NCBI GenBank assembly: GCA_016716225.1
Contig: JADJWT010000001.1
Coordinates: 3,792,501-3,856,500, forward strand
Reading direction: 5' to 3'
Length of the DNA: 64,000 bases
Source of the DNA: Ignavibacteriota bacterium
Lineage (GTDB): Bacteria > Bacteroidota > Ignavibacteria > Ignavibacteriales > Melioribacteraceae
Below, piece after piece: positions 8,683 to 17,610 of the stretch. Every line of letters starts with the position of its first letter. Positions within the stretch are counted from its first letter, which is position 1. Position numbers and translations under genes: made by a program. The notes under the pieces are model-generated. The model saw only the letters and a list, made by a program, of their open reading frames with translations, did not search any database and was not told the origin of the DNA.

Positions 8683-10866
8683 TTAAGCGCTTTGTTTTAC
8701 AATAACTTGATTTTTTGAAAATCTTATTTCAAATGTTGAACCAAAACCTAGTGCAGTTTTTACATTAATTTCGCCATTTAAAATTTTTAAATATCTTTTA
8801 GCAATTGATAAACCTAAGCCTGTCCCCGGATAGGCTTTATTTGTTCCTTCACTTATTTGTTTAAATTCTTTAAAGATTAAAGGAATATTCTTTTTATTTA
8901 TTCCAATTCCAGTATCTCTTACTCTTAATATAAATTCATTATTTTCTGTACTTTCAGTTTCAACAACAACGCTTCCACTATCTGTAAATTTAATTGCATT
9001 ATTTATTAAATTTTCAACAATAACACGTAACATCGAAATATCTATATATAAAATTTCAGATTCTTTTTGAATTCTTAAATCATAATCCAAACCTTTTATT
9101 GCTGCGATTCCCTTAAATGAATTGAATATTTCTATAATTTCCGGAATAATATTAACTTCTCTATAATTAACTTCATATCTATCAGATTCAACTCTTGCAA
9201 AATCTAAAATCATGCTGAGAGTATTTAATAATCTTGATCCAGTTCTATAAATCCCTTCAGCCATTGACCTTTTTTCATAATCATTAATTTCTTTTGAAAG
9301 AATTTCAGAGTATCCTAATATTCCAAACAATGGTGTTCTAAGTTCATGACTCATATTAGCAAGAAAAGTGCTTTTCGCTTTATTAGCAGTTTCTGAGCGC
9401 TCAACGGCTAAAATTAAATCTTCTTCTGTTCTTTTCCTTTCATTTATTTCTTCTTCCAATTTCCTTGTTCTTTGTGAAACCAATTCTTCTAATTGTTCTT
9501 GGTGTCTTTTTAATTCTTTTTCATTTTTCAAAAGCAATGTTTCTGTTTCTTTTCTAATTCTAATATTTTTTTCAAGTTCAAAATTTCGTTTTCTTTTTTT
9601 AAGAAACATAGAAACAAATAATACACTTATTAAAAAGAACAGAAATGTAAAACCAATAATTGTCGATTTTACAAAATCTTGATGCTGCTTTGCTTGTCGC
9701 AAAATCTCAATTTCTTTGTCTTTAATTATCATTTGCTGAGCAACTTCAAGTTTTGCAATTGCCTTTTTATTTTCCTCGGAATATATTGAGTCTTGCAATG
9801 ATCTTGCCTGTTTATAATAAGCAAGTGAGTTGTTAAAATCTCCTAATTCTTCATATGCCTTAGAAAGTAATAATTTGCAGTTTTGAATTTCTTCTTTAAT
9901 ATTAAGTTTTGAAAAAATGTCTAACGCTTTTAACGAAAAATTAATTGATTCGTTTAATATTTTTTTCTTAACGATTTCACTATTTTGTAATTCTTTATCA
10001 ACAGCAAAAGTAAATTTTAATTCACCAAGATTAATATTTTGGTATGCAACATTTAGCTTGTTGTCAATTTTTTCGGCAAATAATAAAACTGATTTAAAGT
10101 TAAAGTAAGCTCTATTATATTCCCGAAGTTTAAGATAAGATAAACCCACATTTCCCATAAAAATTGATTTATTAAAATCATCATTAATTTTATCAAATTC
10201 ATTTATTGCTTTATTATAACAATCAATTGCATTTCTGTAATCTTTGGTTTCAAAATATACTCTACCAATATTTCCTAGTTGAATTCCTACGTCTCGCTTA
10301 TCATTCATTTTTTCTGAAATTTCAAGAGCTTTTTCAAAATAATCAATTCCTTCTGAATAACTTCCAAGTGTTGTTTTTAAAATTCCCATGTAATTATAAT
10401 TATTTCTAATTCCTTTCAGATCTTTGAGCTTCTCAAATAACTTTGCTGAAATATCAAAATTTTTATAAGCATTTGGATAGTCGGAAATGTGAAAATATGC
10501 AACACCTAATTTACTGTAAGAATCCGCAATACCATTTTTATAATTTAATTTTTTTGCAATTTTTAAAGCTGAAATATGATTTTCGATAGCTTCTTTAATG
10601 TTTCCCTTAAATCTATGTGCCTCACCAATTAAGTTAAGCAAATTAACAGATCCTTTTCCCCAATTAATTTTTTTTGATATTTTAAGAGCTGAATCCGATA
10701 AACTAATACATTTTTCAAAATTAGTTGGTGCAAGTTCCCAAGCGGTTTGGTAAAGTGAATTTATATAAGTAGTATCAATATTTTGAAATGGAAAAATCTG
10801 ATTAAAAGTACAGCAAAATATTAAAATTTTTACGAGAAAAATGGGATTAAGATTTTTTTTAATCAT
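8683..10866 (-). CDS. TPR-containing sensor histidine kinase
   Basis: A 727-residue membrane sensor kinase. After an N-terminal signal/anchor (to about residue 27) come at least six TPR units (about 40-370, e.g. NLGEL, YYKQARSLQD), a transmembrane helix near 400-420 (STIIGFTFLFFLISVLFVSMFL), a coiled coil rich in Glu/Lys, and a HisKA domain with the phospho-acceptor His in NMSHELRTPLFGILGY. The HATPase domain has the N box NLINNAIKFTDSG, G1 DTGIGI and G2 GTGLGLSIAKRYLK. The TPR part would sit in the periplasm and sense a protein or ligand. No receiver domain and no neighbouring response regulator, so its partner is unknown. Its end lies 1 nt from the convergent lipoprotein gene. Confidence 0.9.
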   Translation of the reverse strand: MIKKNLNPIFLVKILIFCCTFNQIFPFQNIDTTYINSLYQTAWELAPTNFEKCISLSDSALKISKKINWGKGSVNLLNLIGEAHRFKGNIKEAIENHISALKIAKKLNYKNGIADSYSKLGVAYFHISDYPNAYKNFDISAKLFEKLKDLKGIRNNYNYMGILKTTLGSYSEGIDYFEKALEISEKMNDKRDVGIQLGNIGRVYFETKDYRNAIDCYNKAINEFDKINDDFNKSIFMGNVGLSYLKLREYNRAYFNFKSVLLFAEKIDNKLNVAYQNINLGELKFTFAVDKELQNSEIVKKKILNESINFSLKALDIFSKLNIKEEIQNCKLLLSKAYEELGDFNNSLAYYKQARSLQDSIYSEENKKAIAKLEVAQQMIIKDKEIEILRQAKQHQDFVKSTIIGFTFLFFLISVLFVSMFLKKRKRNFELEKNIRIRKETETLLLKNEKELKRHQEQLEELVSQRTRKLEEEINERKRTEEDLILAVERSETANKAKSTFLANMSHELRTPLFGILGYSEILSKEINDYEKRSMAEGIYRTGSRLLNTLSMILDFARVESDRYEVNYREVNIIPEIIEIFNSFKGIAAIKGLDYDLRIQKESEILYIDISMLRVIVENLINNAIKFTDSGSVVVETESTENNEFILRVRDTGIGINKKNIPLIFKEFKQISEGTNKAYPGTGLGLSIAKRYLKILNGEINVKTALGFGSTFEIRFSKNQVIVKQSA

Positions 10867-10998
10867 TTTTAAACCAAATAAAGGAATAATTCAATAATAA
10901 TAATAAATATTGATTTTTAACAGAATTTATAAAAAAAATTATTTAAAAGATTTATAATTATCCAATATCTTGTAAAAGTAAAATTATTAAAATTTTTC

Positions 10999-11029
10999 TT
11001 TGTAAAATTTCAGAATATCCTTAACTTTG
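10999..11029 (+). promoter_or_regulatory. Bacteroidota-type promoter of tRNA-Phe
   Basis: TTTG at 10999-11002, a 19-bp spacer and TAACTTTG at 11022-11029 match the known Bacteroidota primary-sigma consensus (TTTG, about 19-21 bp, TAnnTTTG). The start of the tRNA is 14 nt after the -7 element, leaving room for a short leader. Because the spacing and both elements fit, this is more convincing than isolated TAnnTTTG matches in AT-rich DNA. Confidence 0.7.
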
Positions 11030-11042
11030 TGCTCAAAATTTT

Positions 11043-11115
11043 GGGCAGATAGCTCAGTTGGTAGAGCAAAGGACTGAAAATCCTTGTGTCGGCGGTTCAA
11101 TTCCGTCTCTGCCCA
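11043..11115 (+). tRNA. tRNA-Phe (anticodon GAA)
   Basis: A complete cloverleaf: acceptor GGGCAGA/TCTGCCC, D arm GCTC-AGTTGGTA-GAGC, anticodon stem AAGGA/TCCTT with loop CTGAAAA (GAA at 11076-11078), variable loop GTGTC, and T arm GGCGG-TTCAATT-CCGTC. The discriminator base is A at 11115. The next bases are CCT, so the CCA end is not encoded and must be added enzymatically. The gene has its own promoter upstream and a hairpin terminator downstream. Confidence 0.97.
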
Positions 11116-11121
11116 CCTTGA

Positions 11122-11134
11122 CCGACTTAGTCGG
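11122..11134 (+). repeat. Short perfect hairpin just after tRNA-Phe
   Basis: CCGAC-TTA-GTCGG forms a perfect 5-bp GC-rich stem with a 3-nt loop, beginning 7 nt after the tRNA 3' end and before the terminator. It could be a processing or stabilising element of the tRNA trailer; function is not known. Confidence 0.4.
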
Positions 11135-11142
11135 AATTCTGT

Positions 11143-11170
11143 AAGCCAAGTAACCAAGCTTGGCTTTTTT
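11143..11170 (+). terminator. Rho-independent terminator after tRNA-Phe
   Basis: Stem AAGCCAAG (11143-11150) pairs with CTTGGCTT (11159-11166) around an 8-nt loop and runs into TTTTTT at 11165-11170, the form of an intrinsic terminator. It lies 28 nt after the tRNA and fits a monocistronic transcript. The next 100 nt up to 11274 show nothing else I can support. Confidence 0.8.
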
Positions 11171-11274
11171 GTTTTAAAGATTGAGAATTTCAAATGCGGC
11201 AATAATGAACTGAATTAAAATCTATAATTATTTTAAAACAATTTGAATTCAACTTAAAAATAAATTAAAAATAG

Positions 11275-13368
11275 TTAGTCTAAACTTCTCCTATAAACAA
11301 ACTCCTCCCCATTCCAATATTTTATTTGGGAATTTAACAAATTGCAGTATTCTTCCGTATCTGTTAGCGGAGGTTTTAGTTTTCCTTGAACAACTAATGA
11401 ATCTCTCATAACGCGAAATTCATTTCCAATAACAATTTCAAAATTATTTAATAAGTAATTATAGTAATAATGTATACTTGCTTTGTTCATATCCATTTCA
11501 ACATTTACCAGAATTTTATTTTCTTCAGATCGATGCAAAGTTCCTCCACATAAAATTCCTTCGATTCTCTGATTGATATAATGAGTATAATCTGTTTTGG
11601 GAAACAAAATATATTCCTCTAAATCTGCAATTGGTAAATATTTATATTGATAATTTGATGTAGTTGGACATTGACCACTTAGTTTTTCAATTTCAATTTG
11701 CATAATTCCAGCCTGCTCAAATCCATTATTTACAAAGTTTCCAATCAATTCTTTTTTTCCGTCACCATCAAAATCAAAAATAATTCCATTTGTAATAAAG
11801 CCAGCGTTCCATAAAGTTGAGTTTACTCTTTTGCCGGTTTTTAAATCCAATTGAAAAATAGCAGAGGAATAAGATTTAATATTATTTGCGACACAAACCA
11901 AAGATTTTTTATTTTGAATAGTTACTGTATCTATTAAAAATGAACTATAAATTGTATTCATTTTTTGCAAATTGGTAGTAATTGTGTCTTTAAAATTATA
12001 ATTCCAAATCTCATTCTTGTTTTTATCCAAACATATAATTCTTCTAAAATTTGTTTTATCATTTAATTCTGATATGTCTTCATTCGCTAAAATTACTTCA
12101 TTAATTCCATCATTATTTATATCAACCAATTTTTGGTAATATCTAAAATAAGTTTCATATTTCACCATAGTTGGATTGTAACCCATTTTCCGTGACCATA
12201 AAACTTTTCCGGATTTATTTTTTACAAAAATTGAATTTTCGGAAGATTCCAATATTGCCGGATTATCATCCCAATCGCGATAAAGTAAAAATCCGAGAAT
12301 TAATATAAGCGGCAAAATTATTACAACAGCTTTCCAATTTCTCCTAATTTTTCTTGATGTTTTCTTAACCAAACTCAATTTTTTAATTTCAACTAAATTT
12401 CTTCTGTTAAACAAATCTTCCAAACTTTCCACTGCGATAATCGAAATTTTCCGTTTAGGAAACTCTTTTTGCAATTCAACTAATTTTAATTGAGCGGCAA
12501 TTTCATCTTTTTTTGGAACAACAAAAGTTTGTTCTGCAGAAAAAAATACAAGCTCAGTTTTCTTTTCAACAACATCGCTACTTACAGAAAGTATTTCATT
12601 GTTTTTGTTAATTCCGCCGGTGATAACAATTCCGGGCTTTATATTTATTGTGTAATCAGCATTGCTTAAATCAAGTAATTTTTGAATGAATAAAACTGTA
12701 ATTGCCGTTCCAAAAGAATTTCCAATATAATTTACGGATTTTTGATCGAACTGAATTATAACTTCATAAAATTTTGATTTTGATTTCATGAATGATTGAA
12801 GAAAATTTATTGCACTATTCCATGAAATATTAATTTGATCGGAAAGTTTTTCTTCCAGATTTGCATTGCTGGGAATAATGATAAATTTATTTTTTTCATT
12901 TGTAAATTTTAATGAAATTGAAATTGTTTCAATGAATCCGCTGTTTAGAATATTTTCATTTTCAAATTTTTCTATTACCGGAAATTTTATTTTATTCTCG
13001 TTAATATCTAAAACTTCACCATTTAATATTTTTCGTAGCTCTTCAAATTTAACAGAAAATATTTCAATCGAATAAGAAAGTTTATTTTTAATTTCTTCAA
13101 TTGAAATGTTGTTAACTAATTCTTTAGATAAAATAATTATTTGGGAAAAACTTTTTGGGTGAACAAAATTAGGGATTGTGTTTTGAAGAAGAACAGCATA
13201 ATGTTCAATAAATTCGGTAGTAAACGCTTCAATAACGATTTTATTCTTTGTTGAAAGTACTAATGCAAAATATTCTGAAATGAGAAAAAGTTTAATTCTG
13301 TCATGAACATTTTCGTTTAATTTTTGGATTAAACTAATTCTATCATTTTCTAAATCAATAATATTCAA
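11275..13368 (-). CDS. Membrane protein with Lon-protease-like domain and FG-GAP-like C-terminal part
   Basis: A 697-residue protein of unusual build. Residues about 200-330 resemble the proteolytic domain of Lon (S16): GNSFGTAITVLFIQKL contains a candidate catalytic Ser (S218), followed by GIVITGGINKNNEIL and DVVEKK with a candidate Lys (K269 or K270), then FVVPKKD. A single transmembrane helix follows at about 345-363 (WKAVVIILPLILILGFLLY). The remainder, on the other side of the membrane, has repeats such as VDINNDGINEVILAN and DFDGDGKKELIGNF, like VCBS/FG-GAP calcium-binding beta-propeller units. The frame opens with TTG; no ATG is present before residue about 190, so the exact start is uncertain. 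The S16 call is mine from motif reading. It ends just downstream of the tRNA terminator. Confidence 0.72.
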   Translation of the reverse strand: MNIIDLENDRISLIQKLNENVHDRIKLFLISEYFALVLSTKNKIVIEAFTTEFIEHYAVLLQNTIPNFVHPKSFSQIIILSKELVNNISIEEIKNKLSYSIEIFSVKFEELRKILNGEVLDINENKIKFPVIEKFENENILNSGFIETISISLKFTNEKNKFIIIPSNANLEEKLSDQINISWNSAINFLQSFMKSKSKFYEVIIQFDQKSVNYIGNSFGTAITVLFIQKLLDLSNADYTINIKPGIVITGGINKNNEILSVSSDVVEKKTELVFFSAEQTFVVPKKDEIAAQLKLVELQKEFPKRKISIIAVESLEDLFNRRNLVEIKKLSLVKKTSRKIRRNWKAVVIILPLILILGFLLYRDWDDNPAILESSENSIFVKNKSGKVLWSRKMGYNPTMVKYETYFRYYQKLVDINNDGINEVILANEDISELNDKTNFRRIICLDKNKNEIWNYNFKDTITTNLQKMNTIYSSFLIDTVTIQNKKSLVCVANNIKSYSSAIFQLDLKTGKRVNSTLWNAGFITNGIIFDFDGDGKKELIGNFVNNGFEQAGIMQIEIEKLSGQCPTTSNYQYKYLPIADLEEYILFPKTDYTHYINQRIEGILCGGTLHRSEENKILVNVEMDMNKASIHYYYNYLLNNFEIVIGNEFRVMRDSLVVQGKLKPPLTDTEEYCNLLNSQIKYWNGEEFVYRRSLD

Positions 13369-13484
13369 AATTTCAACTCACAATAATTGAATCAAAATTT
13401 TAATTAAAACAATTTTACAAATATTAATATTATAATTTGATAAACGAAAGATAATTAATATTTAATTTGAGATTATCGAAGATA

Positions 13485-14702
13485 CTATTTTTTGTTTTTT
13501 ATCCATTTCATAATATTTGCAGGTGGTCTATTATTCTGCAATTCATTTGCCATAAATTCCATTGCTAAATTTATATGATTAAAAAAATATTTATATCCAG
13601 AACATAAATAATTTAAATTATTCTCACCATCCGGAGATTTTATAAATCTATGTTTGGGGCATTCGCCATTGCATGCAAAAAGAAATTCACAATTTTTACA
13701 ATAGTTTGGTAAAGTTAATTTTTTATCTAAACCAAATTTAATTTGCTTACCGGAATCCACCATTGTTTCCAATAAATTGGTCTTTATATTCCCTAATTTA
13801 TTTTCTGGATAAACATAATGATCACATGAGTAAAGATCTCCGTTATGTTCAATGGCTAAAGCACTTCCGCAAGTTTCTCTAAATATACAAAGACTTGATT
13901 TTTGACCAATCCAAGATTCGAGCGCAAGATCAAAAATTTGAACAAAATATTTTCCGACATCATTTTTAATCCATTCATCAAAAATAGCAGTAAGAAATTT
14001 TCCGTATTGCAATGATTCAACAGACCATTCAGTTACTTCTGCTTCACCATCAAATTCCGGAGGAATTAAATTTAATTTTGTTGAATTGTTTTGTTTTGAT
14101 TTTCTTTCAACAATTGGAATAAACTGCATAAATCTGCTGTCTATTTTTTTTAGAAAATTATAAACTTCAAGCGGCTTATATGCATTATCTTTTTGTATGC
14201 AAGTTAGCGTATTAAATTCAACATTGTATTTTTTTAAGATAGAAATCCCATTCATTACTTGATCGAAAGAATTTTTACCGCCTTTAAATATTCTGAATTT
14301 ATTATGAATTTCTTCCGGTCCATCAATAGAAATTCCAACAAGAAAATTATTATCCGATAAAAATTTACCCCAATCATCATTTAATAAAATTCCATTTGTT
14401 TGAAATGAATTAAAAATTTTTTTTCCACTTGAGTATTTATTTTGCAAATGAATTGCATTCTCAAAAAAATCAATTCCGAGAATAGTAGGTTCGCCGCCTT
14501 GCCAAACAAATGTTACATCTTGAACAACCTGTGTTGAAATATATTGTTTAATATATTCTTCAAGAACAGAATCATTCATTTTCCAATTCTTATTATGAGG
14601 ATATAATTTTTCTTTTTCAAGATAAAAACAATAAGTGCAATCTAGATTACAAATGGGCCCAGTTGGCTTTGTAATAATGTTGAAGGCGTAAGAATTTTTC
14701 AT
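13485..14702 (-). CDS. Anaerobic sulfatase-maturating enzyme (radical SAM/SPASM)
   Basis: A 405-residue radical SAM enzyme that oxidises the active-site Cys or Ser of sulfatases to formylglycine in the cytoplasm. The radical SAM cluster motif CNLDCTYC is at C18, C22, C25. The anSME signature continues with FYLEKEKLY, FVWQGGEPTILG and the C-terminal SPASM cysteines (CGSALAIEHNGDLYSCDHYV and CKNCEFLFACNGECPKHR) that hold two more 4Fe-4S clusters. It is the last gene of the long minus-strand glycan operon, which encodes two Cys-type sulfatases; a third is at 54580. That context makes the substrate clear. Confidence 0.93.
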   Translation of the reverse strand: MKNSYAFNIITKPTGPICNLDCTYCFYLEKEKLYPHNKNWKMNDSVLEEYIKQYISTQVVQDVTFVWQGGEPTILGIDFFENAIHLQNKYSSGKKIFNSFQTNGILLNDDWGKFLSDNNFLVGISIDGPEEIHNKFRIFKGGKNSFDQVMNGISILKKYNVEFNTLTCIQKDNAYKPLEVYNFLKKIDSRFMQFIPIVERKSKQNNSTKLNLIPPEFDGEAEVTEWSVESLQYGKFLTAIFDEWIKNDVGKYFVQIFDLALESWIGQKSSLCIFRETCGSALAIEHNGDLYSCDHYVYPENKLGNIKTNLLETMVDSGKQIKFGLDKKLTLPNYCKNCEFLFACNGECPKHRFIKSPDGENNLNYLCSGYKYFFNHINLAMEFMANELQNNRPPANIMKWIKNKK

Positions 14703-14739
14703 TCAGTATTTTCTATGATGTAAAATAATTTCAGATTTT

Positions 14740-14901
14740 TTAATTCATCCAAAATGTTGCTGAAGAAAACCACAATATTGTTCCGATTGCCATAATTATT
14801 TTATTAGTTTCCATTGAAATAACATTTGTAAAAACCAAAATTGATGGTAGAATTGTTGATATCAATCCGATTAAAGATAAAATCATTAAAACAGTTTTCA
14901 T
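14740..14901 (-). CDS. 53-residue two-helix membrane protein
   Basis: A small frame of 53 codons with two clear hydrophobic segments, TVLMILSLIGLISTILPSIL and IIMAIGTILWFSSATFW, separated by a short polar turn (METNK). A good Shine-Dalgarno (TAGGAAAA) in front of its ATG overlaps the stop codon of the NCS1 permease, which suggests coupled translation. It fills the 207-nt gap between the permease and the anSME gene. Small membrane companions of transporters are known in other families, so it may be a permease subunit or modulator, but no homologue is recognised. Confidence 0.6.
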   Translation of the reverse strand: MKTVLMILSLIGLISTILPSILVFTNVISMETNKIIMAIGTILWFSSATFWMN

Positions 14902-14909
14902 ATATTTTC

Positions 14910-16301
14910 CTAATTCAATTTCTTCTGAATAAAATAACTACCTAAAACAAAAATAAATGAAGCAACAAACCATCCGGGAAGTCCTAAGAAAAATATTTCA
15001 ATTCCAAAATAAAAGTTTAGGAATAAACTAATAAGCAACGTTAAACTCCAAGAAAGTGCGGCGGCAATATTAAATGATTTATTAAACTTTTCAGCAAAAT
15101 ATCTATGTAATTTAAGTTTTGGAAGAATATAAAAATCCATCATAATTATCGCACCCATTGGCATTAAAACTAAACCGTACAAAGCAACAAAATCCAATAA
15201 TTTCATAACTAATGCGGGGAACATTGAGGCAACAGTAGTAATAATTCCAACAACCATCGTAACTTTCCAAGTTTTCCATTCGGGGCGAATAGCTTGCAAA
15301 GCCAAACCAGCTCTGTAAATTGTTGGGTTTGCAGTTGTCCATCCGGCAATAATAACAGTTAAAGCCCCAGCAAATCCAGCTGCGCGATATGCAATTGGTC
15401 CCGGTGCAAATTCATTACTAAAATTTGATTCCTTCAAAAAAACAGCATATAATATTCCAGAAGCAATCCATGCAAAATAATGTCCAACAAACATTCCCGC
15501 TGCAGAATTAAATCCGTAATACCATTTTTTTGCATATCTTAAAATTGATAAATCTGCCATTCCAATATGCATTGCCATATTAGCAAACCAAGCAAAAAAC
15601 ATAATATGCCAAAAATTAAATTTACTTTGTCCTTCAAGCGGATTTCCAGTCCAGATTGTTTGATCTGCTTTAGTCCAAAATTCAGATATCGAATTTATTT
15701 CTAATATTGGTAAAACAGCTATTGCAGCACTAATAAAAACAAGAATCATCCAAGGTGCGGCAATATTCGCAACTTTTGAAACCACGCTGTACCCAAACAT
15801 CGCCACAATTGTTGTTAAAGCGCCAACAATAATTACTGCAGCAATCCACCCAATACTATTTGGAAGCCAATCATTTAAAGTTGGCATTTGTAAGCCAAAT
15901 GGAATCCCAACTGCAGTTGCAGAAACAGCAATCATTGATCCAGCCAAAAAACAAAACATTAAAGCATTTACTAAATTATATATTGTAGTTAATTTTTTTC
16001 CGCTAATCTTTTCTAATAAATAATAAAGTGTTATCCTTTCCTTTACTGCAATTGGTCCCGTTAAAAATGACCAACTTAAAACAGCTAATAAATTTCCAAC
16101 AAGTAAACCTAAAATTAAATCAACAGTTGTAACACCATGCGCAACAAATAAAGGACCTATTACAAATTCAGTACCGGCGGTATGTTCCCCGGCATACATT
16201 CCAAGAAAACTTTTCCAACTTTTTAATTTATTTACCGGAACCGGTTGACGTTCAAATTCTTCAACTGAATCTAAATGATCCTTAAGATTGTTTTTTTTCA
16301 T
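14910..16301 (-). CDS. NCS1-family (purine-cytosine permease-like) transporter
   Basis: A 463-residue integral membrane protein with about 12 hydrophobic segments. It resembles cytosine/purine permeases of the nucleobase-cation-symport-1 family: VPVNKLKSWKSFLGMYAGEHTAGTEFVIG at the N-terminus, many small residues in TM1, and GWTTANPTIYRAGLALQA in the middle. Family members import nucleobases, hydantoins or thiamine-related compounds with Na+ or H+. Here it lies between rhaA and the small membrane protein in a glycan operon, so the real substrate could be a sugar-related compound; this is a guess from context. The start has GAGGA about 5 nt upstream. Confidence 0.8.
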   Translation of the reverse strand: MKKNNLKDHLDSVEEFERQPVPVNKLKSWKSFLGMYAGEHTAGTEFVIGPLFVAHGVTTVDLILGLLVGNLLAVLSWSFLTGPIAVKERITLYYLLEKISGKKLTTIYNLVNALMFCFLAGSMIAVSATAVGIPFGLQMPTLNDWLPNSIGWIAAVIIVGALTTIVAMFGYSVVSKVANIAAPWMILVFISAAIAVLPILEINSISEFWTKADQTIWTGNPLEGQSKFNFWHIMFFAWFANMAMHIGMADLSILRYAKKWYYGFNSAAGMFVGHYFAWIASGILYAVFLKESNFSNEFAPGPIAYRAAGFAGALTVIIAGWTTANPTIYRAGLALQAIRPEWKTWKVTMVVGIITTVASMFPALVMKLLDFVALYGLVLMPMGAIIMMDFYILPKLKLHRYFAEKFNKSFNIAAALSWSLTLLISLFLNFYFGIEIFFLGLPGWFVASFIFVLGSYFIQKKLN

Positions 16302-16327
16302 ACATCCTCAAATAGAATTTGGGAGAA

Positions 16328-17588
16328 TTATTTTCTACTGCACAAAATTTTATTTTCGTAATTATTCATTTCTTTTATCCATTCTCTTTCAAGCGATACA
16401 TTATTTGAATAACAATAATAATCCCAAACAGCACCAATTGGATTGAATTTAATTTCTTCCAATGCTGCTAATCTTGCTAAATAATTATTTTCTGATTCTA
16501 ATTTTTTAATTTTTTCTATCGGTTCAAGTAAAGCTGATAAAAGACTTTTTAAAGTTGATCTTATTCCAAGTACATAAGCACCTAATCTATTTACAGAGCC
16601 ATCAAAAAAATCCAAAGCTAAATTTATTCGAGAATCTAATTTATATCTAATAATTTGTGCACAAACTTCCATTAGTTCATCGTTTAAAATTGGAATGTGA
16701 TCGCTATCCCATCTTACTGCTCTACTTATGTGAAATAATATTTCATTTGAGAATTGCAAAACAGAACTTATTTTATCCGAAACATTTTCTGATATATGGA
16801 AATGTCCCATATCCAAGCATATCATTTTATTTCTTGTTAAGGCATAACCCAAATAAAATTCGTGCGAACCTACAACATAAGATTCACTTCCTATTCCAAA
16901 TAATTTACTTTCAACTGCATCTTTTATAAACTTATTTTCGAATTTAACTTTAAATATTTCGTCCAAACTTTCTTTAAGCAATTCCCGAGGTTTCCACTTA
17001 TCATAACGGATATCTTTTGATCCATCCGGAATCCATAAGTTATGGATTGATGGAGAATTGAATTCCTTTCCAAAGTAGGCTGTAATTTCACGCACGTTTA
17101 ACATGTTCAATCCAAAACTCTCTAATATCATCATCATAATTACTTAGAGTAAATCCGCTTTCAGCATTTGGATGTGAAAAACATGTTGCATTAAAATCCA
17201 ATTTAAGATTATTATTTTTTGCCCAGTCAATCCAATTTTGAAATTGTTTGGGTTCAATTTCATTTCTATCAACTTTCCTACCACTAAAATCTCCATAGAT
17301 TGCATGTAGATTAAATCTGTGTTTCCCCGGAACAAGAGAAAAAACTTTTTCCATATCAGATTGCAATTCTCTAATTGTTCTTGCTTTTCCAAAATAATTT
17401 CCAGTTACTCGAATTCCGCCATCGGACAATTGAGAATTGGGCTTTTCAAATCCGGCAACATCATCGGCTTGCCAGCAATGTACTGAAATGGAAAATTTCC
17501 GCAATCTTTCTAAAGCTTCATCAACATTAACACCAAATGATGAATAAACTTCTTTTGCATTTTCGAAATTTTGAATAATACTTTTCAT
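16328..17588 (-). pseudogene. rhaA: L-rhamnose isomerase, interrupted by a frameshift
   Basis: Two frames together give a complete L-rhamnose isomerase (about 419 residues in E. coli). The first (17588 down to 17088) carries HCWQADDVAGFE, GNYFGKAR, LHAIYGDF and FSHPNAESGFTLS and stops after FWIEHVKRA. The second resumes as REITAYFGKEF and carries NLWIPDGSKD, AVESKLFGIGSESYVVGSHEFYLGYA, LDMGHFH, RAVRWDSDHIP and ALDFFDGSVNRLGAYVLG, ending in ENKILCSRK. The break is at about 17088-17100 near CGTGCGTGAA; loss of two bases from an original KRxREI coding stretch would explain the spacing. No other damage is visible, so the lesion is recent or is a sequence error. Apart from that, catalytic regions are intact. 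RhaA converts L-rhamnose to L-rhamnulose; a rhamnosidase is encoded at 58557. Confidence 0.88.
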
Positions 17589-17610
17589 TTATATTTTATT
17601 TTTTTAAAAA

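Noticed and set aside
10987..11202. A 71-codon minus-strand frame across the tRNA-Phe region
   Set aside because: It runs antisense through the whole tRNA and terminator; the product (including RWAETELNRRHKDFQS) is the complement of the tRNA, not a protein.
16328..17137. A separate gene starting MMMILESFG
   Set aside because: Its first residues are the first half of rhaA read in another frame; homology begins only at REITAYFGK, so it is the second part of a frameshifted gene.
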